From assembly GCA_963710205.1 (NCBI GenBank), contig CAVPZG010000005.1, forward strand, positions 1-64,000: 64,000 bases of DNA. The letters are read 5' to 3'. Positions within the stretch are counted from its first letter, which is position 1. Each line of letters starts with the position of its first letter. The notes beneath the pieces were generated by a model. It ran no database searches. It saw only the letters and a program-made list of their open reading frames with translations, and had not been told where the DNA came from. Source of the stretch: Pacificimonas sp963710205. Its GTDB lineage: Bacteria > Pseudomonadota > Alphaproteobacteria > Sphingomonadales > Sphingomonadaceae. Position numbers and translations under genes: made by a program. Positions 61,978 through 64,000 of the stretch are shown piece by piece.

Positions 61978-63247
61978 ATGGGTGAGATGTTGAGCGCGGC
62001 CCGGTCGCGCATGCACCGTGCCGCCGCACATGTGCGTGTGGCGGACGAACTGGTGACAGCGGCTGGATTATCCGACCGAGACGCTGGCGGCGTCGATACC
62101 GCTGCGCCGCGACGATGGCACATTGCTGCAGCTGAAGGCGTGGCGCTGCCGCTACGATTCCACATTGGGTCCAACGAAGGGCGGAATCCGCTTTCACCAG
62201 AGCGTGACGCAGGACGAGGTCCAGACGCTCGCCTTTCTGATGAGCATGAAATGCGCGCTGATGGGCCTGCCGTTTGGCGGCGGAAAGGGCGGCGTGCAGG
62301 TGGATGCGTCCAGACCTCAGCCTGCTGGAAAAGGAGACGGCTGTCGCGCGGAGCTGGGTGCGCCACTTCGCCCGCATTCTGGGCCCGGACCGTGACGTGC
62401 CCGCGCCCGATGTGGCGACCGGTGAGCAGGAAATGGCCTGGATGTCGGACGAGTATAATGACCTGCTCGGCGGCATCTATCCCGCCGCCTTCACGGGCAA
62501 GCCCGTTGCGCTGGGCGGTATCGCCGGACGCACGCCCGCGACCGGACGCGGCGCACTGATCGCGCTGGAGGCTGTGCGCCACAAGCTGGATCTGCCACCG
62601 GGCGGGCTCGATATCGCCGTGCAGGGATTTGGCAATGCCGGATCGTGGTTTGCGCGCGCCGCGGTGGATGCCGGGCACCGGATCGTGGCCGTCTCGGACT
62701 CGTCGGGAATGATTTCGCATGAAGAGGGGCTCGCCATCGACGCGCTTTCAAAGGCGAAGGCGGATGGCGGGTCCGTGACCGATCTCGACCAGAAAGGTGT
62801 CCAAAGTCGCTGAAATCGGGTGACCGGATCATCTGGGCAAAGTGCGATGTGCTGGCCTTGCCGCGCTTGGCGACGTGGTAACGTCCGGACAATGCGGGCG
62901 ACCTGAATTGCAAGGCCGTGCTGGAAATCGCCAATGGACCGATCGAGCCCGCAGCGGACGAGGCGCTGCGGAAGGCGGGGATCGAGGTGATCCCGGACAT
63001 TCTCGCCAATGGCGGCGGCGTGACGATCAGCCATGCGGAATGGGTGCAGGGACGGCAGGGCCTCGACTGGGACGAGGGCCGGTGTCGCGATTATCTCGAA
63101 ACGAAAATGCAGACGGCCGCGCGAGGCGTCGTCAGGATGATGGACGAGCACGACCTCGACATGCGGACCGCGGCTTACGCGGTCGCCATGGTGAGGATAT
63201 GCGAGGCGATTTCCGCGCGCGGGACCGCTGCGGACTTCGCGGCCTAG
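61978..63247 (+). pseudogene. Glutamate dehydrogenase family gene broken by five frame changes
   Basis: The protein can be read in pieces: AHVRVADELVTA, then LDYPTETLAASIPLR...GPTKGGIRFH...PFGGGKGGVQVD, then DLSLLEKET...GPDRDVPAPDV...FGNAGSWFA, then KSLKSGDRIIWAKCDV, then LAALGDVVTS, then DNAGDLNCKAVLEIANGP to the stop at 63247. Together these match the Glu/Leu/Phe/Val dehydrogenase family (Glu to 2-oxoglutarate). The changes are +1 at about 62062, +1 at 62310, +2 at 62802, -1 near 62857 and +1 at 62887. Undoing them gives about 421 residues, the normal length. Conserved motifs and lack of other damage suggest sequence error or very recent loss. Confidence 0.85.
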
Positions 63248-63268
63248 GACGCCTTAGCATGAAAATCC

Positions 63269-63295
63269 GTCACCCCGGACCATGTCCGGGGTGAC
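63269..63295. terminator. Perfect palindrome between convergent genes
   Basis: GTCACCCCGGAC (63269-63280), loop CAT, GTCCGGGGTGAC (63284-63295) form a 12-bp perfect stem between the convergent glutamate dehydrogenase and M16 peptidase genes. It could stop transcription from both sides. It also resembles the arms of the intergenic element at 54648-54735, so it may be a dispersed repeat doing terminator duty. Confidence 0.7.
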
Positions 63296-63321
63296 AGCCT
63301 TGTTGACATGAAGGGAAGCTC

Positions 63322-63999
63322 TTACCGCTCCTCGACGGGCAGGCCGATGTCCGTCAGCTGCGGCCGGACCTCGCTGGCGTCGCCGACGATCACCCAGAGC
63401 AGTTTGTCAGGGTCGATTTCCGCTTTGGCAGCAGCGGCAACCGTATCGCTGTCCAGCGCGGACAGCTTCGCCGCGTAGCTTTCCTGATAGTCGTCCGGGC
63501 GGCCATATTTGGCGTTGGACATGATCGCGCCAAGAACACTACCCGCACTTTCATAGGCGCCGGGCAGGCGGCCGGACAGGAAGGCCGTCGTGTCGGCGGT
63601 TTCCTTCGCGGTGATGGGTGCCTTCCCGACATATTCCGTGATTTCGCGGCGGATTTCCTTCAGGCTGTCGCCCGTCTTGTCGGTCTGGACAGGCGCGCGA
63701 ACCAGGAACGGCATCTGTTCCTTGGCAGTCAGCGTGCGGGCGCTGACGCCATAGCTCCAGCCCTTGTCCTCGCGCAGGTTCATATTCATGCGTGACGTGA
63801 AGATCCCGCCCAGTGGATACATGGCGACCGAAAGGGCCTCGTTGTCGTCGGTCCCCTTCGCCGCCAGCGGATAGCCGGCAAAGATATAGCTTTGCGGGCT
63901 GCCGGGCCGATCTACGAGGATGATCTTCGACGCGGACGGCGGCGCGACGGTCGTGAAGAGCTTCGTACCCTTCACCGGACTGCCCGCTTCCCATTTGCC
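63322..63999 (-). CDS. M16 family peptidase, C-terminal part (truncated by window edge)
   Basis: The last 225 residues of an M16 (pitrilysin/insulinase-type) protein are visible. They include YPLGGIFTSRMNMNLREDKGWSYGVSARTL, the typical M16 C-lobe stretch, and then AFLSGRLPGAYESAGSVLGAI. The frame is open to the window edge (GKWEAGSPVKGTKLF), so the HXXEH zinc site of the N-lobe is outside. In Sphingomonadales such proteins are often two-domain and exported. Activity cannot be judged from this half. Confidence 0.85.
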   Translation of the reverse strand, partial: GKWEAGSPVKGTKLFTTVAPPSASKIILVDRPGSPQSYIFAGYPLAAKGTDDNEALSVAMYPLGGIFTSRMNMNLREDKGWSYGVSARTLTAKEQMPFLVRAPVQTDKTGDSLKEIRREITEYVGKAPITAKETADTTAFLSGRLPGAYESAGSVLGAIMSNAKYGRPDDYQESYAAKLSALDSDTVAAAAKAEIDPDKLLWVIVGDASEVRPQLTDIGLPVEER

Positions 64000-64000
64000 A

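Overview
The window is high-GC, densely coding chromosomal DNA (my visual estimate is around 60% GC or a little above) from a flagellated alphaproteobacterium, most likely a member of the Sphingomonadales. The pointers are an EipA/DUF1134 lipoprotein, a RibBA whose GTP cyclohydrolase II half has lost its zinc cysteines, an IMPase-type histidinol phosphatase, PEP-CTERM sorting signals next to a sigma-54 promoter, and many genes for aromatic or lipid-like substrates (Baeyer-Villiger-type monooxygenase, coniferyl aldehyde dehydrogenase, CoA transferase, three AMP-forming CoA ligases, an HCCA-isomerase-like protein). No prophage, insertion sequence or CRISPR array was seen. The order of the housekeeping genes looks chromosomal.

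Layout. 1-1025: end of a flagellar operon (fliK, then the first 23 codons of flgD) on the minus strand. 1118-9083: mnmA, a serine protease-nuclease fusion, and the translation block rpmI-rplT / pheS-pheT with an endonuclease/phosphatase-family gene behind it. 9221-15940: AsmA-like protein, nitronate monooxygenase, a CoA transferase-hisN pair, and a glycosyltransferase. 15982-18316: pirin (frameshifted) behind coniferyl aldehyde dehydrogenase. 18477-24229: a 557-residue cysteine-free protein of unknown function, a patatin-like lipase, a DUF1801 protein and ribBA. 24344-28388: a PEP-CTERM protein under a clear sigma-54 box (frameshifted), a YegP-like protein, a flavin monooxygenase, and a second PEP-CTERM-like protein with a Gly run and 15 TDP-type units. 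28332-33691: CAP-domain protein, two acyl-CoA ligases in an operon, RNase D and a small acidic protein. 33849-40794: aspS-ppk2, an Arg-rich EF-hand protein, a lytic transglycosylase, dapA-smpB. 40930-46359: DUF2062, a YedY-like protein, tRNA-Pro(UGG), a MarR-like regulator, EipA, a LuxR solo, a YpfJ-type metallopeptidase and a VOC protein. 46410-48534: a tiny 18-codon gene with a near-perfect Shine-Dalgarno sequence and its own terminator, then two fasciclin lipoproteins flanking a third putative lipoprotein. 48595-54627: prs, the tightly overlapping lgt-midA-GNAT-pgeF operon and a third CoA ligase. 54648-63999: an inverted-repeat element, an HD-domain protein with six possible metal ligands, an M2 peptidase-hydrolase-SDR-isomerase operon, a YjdF-like membrane protein, asd, a glutamate dehydrogenase gene broken by five frame changes, and the end of an M16 peptidase gene.

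Three genes (pirin, the first PEP-CTERM protein, glutamate dehydrogenase) are interrupted by short indels, mostly one-base expansions of a short run, while the protein reading remains conserved on both sides. This looks as much like sequence error as decay and should be settled before the breaks are interpreted. The best candidates for new biology are the protease-nuclease fusion (2233-4125), the 18-codon transcript (46410-46567), the 557-residue protein (18477-20150), the possible rpmI attenuator (9109-9146), and the HD protein (54801-55406).
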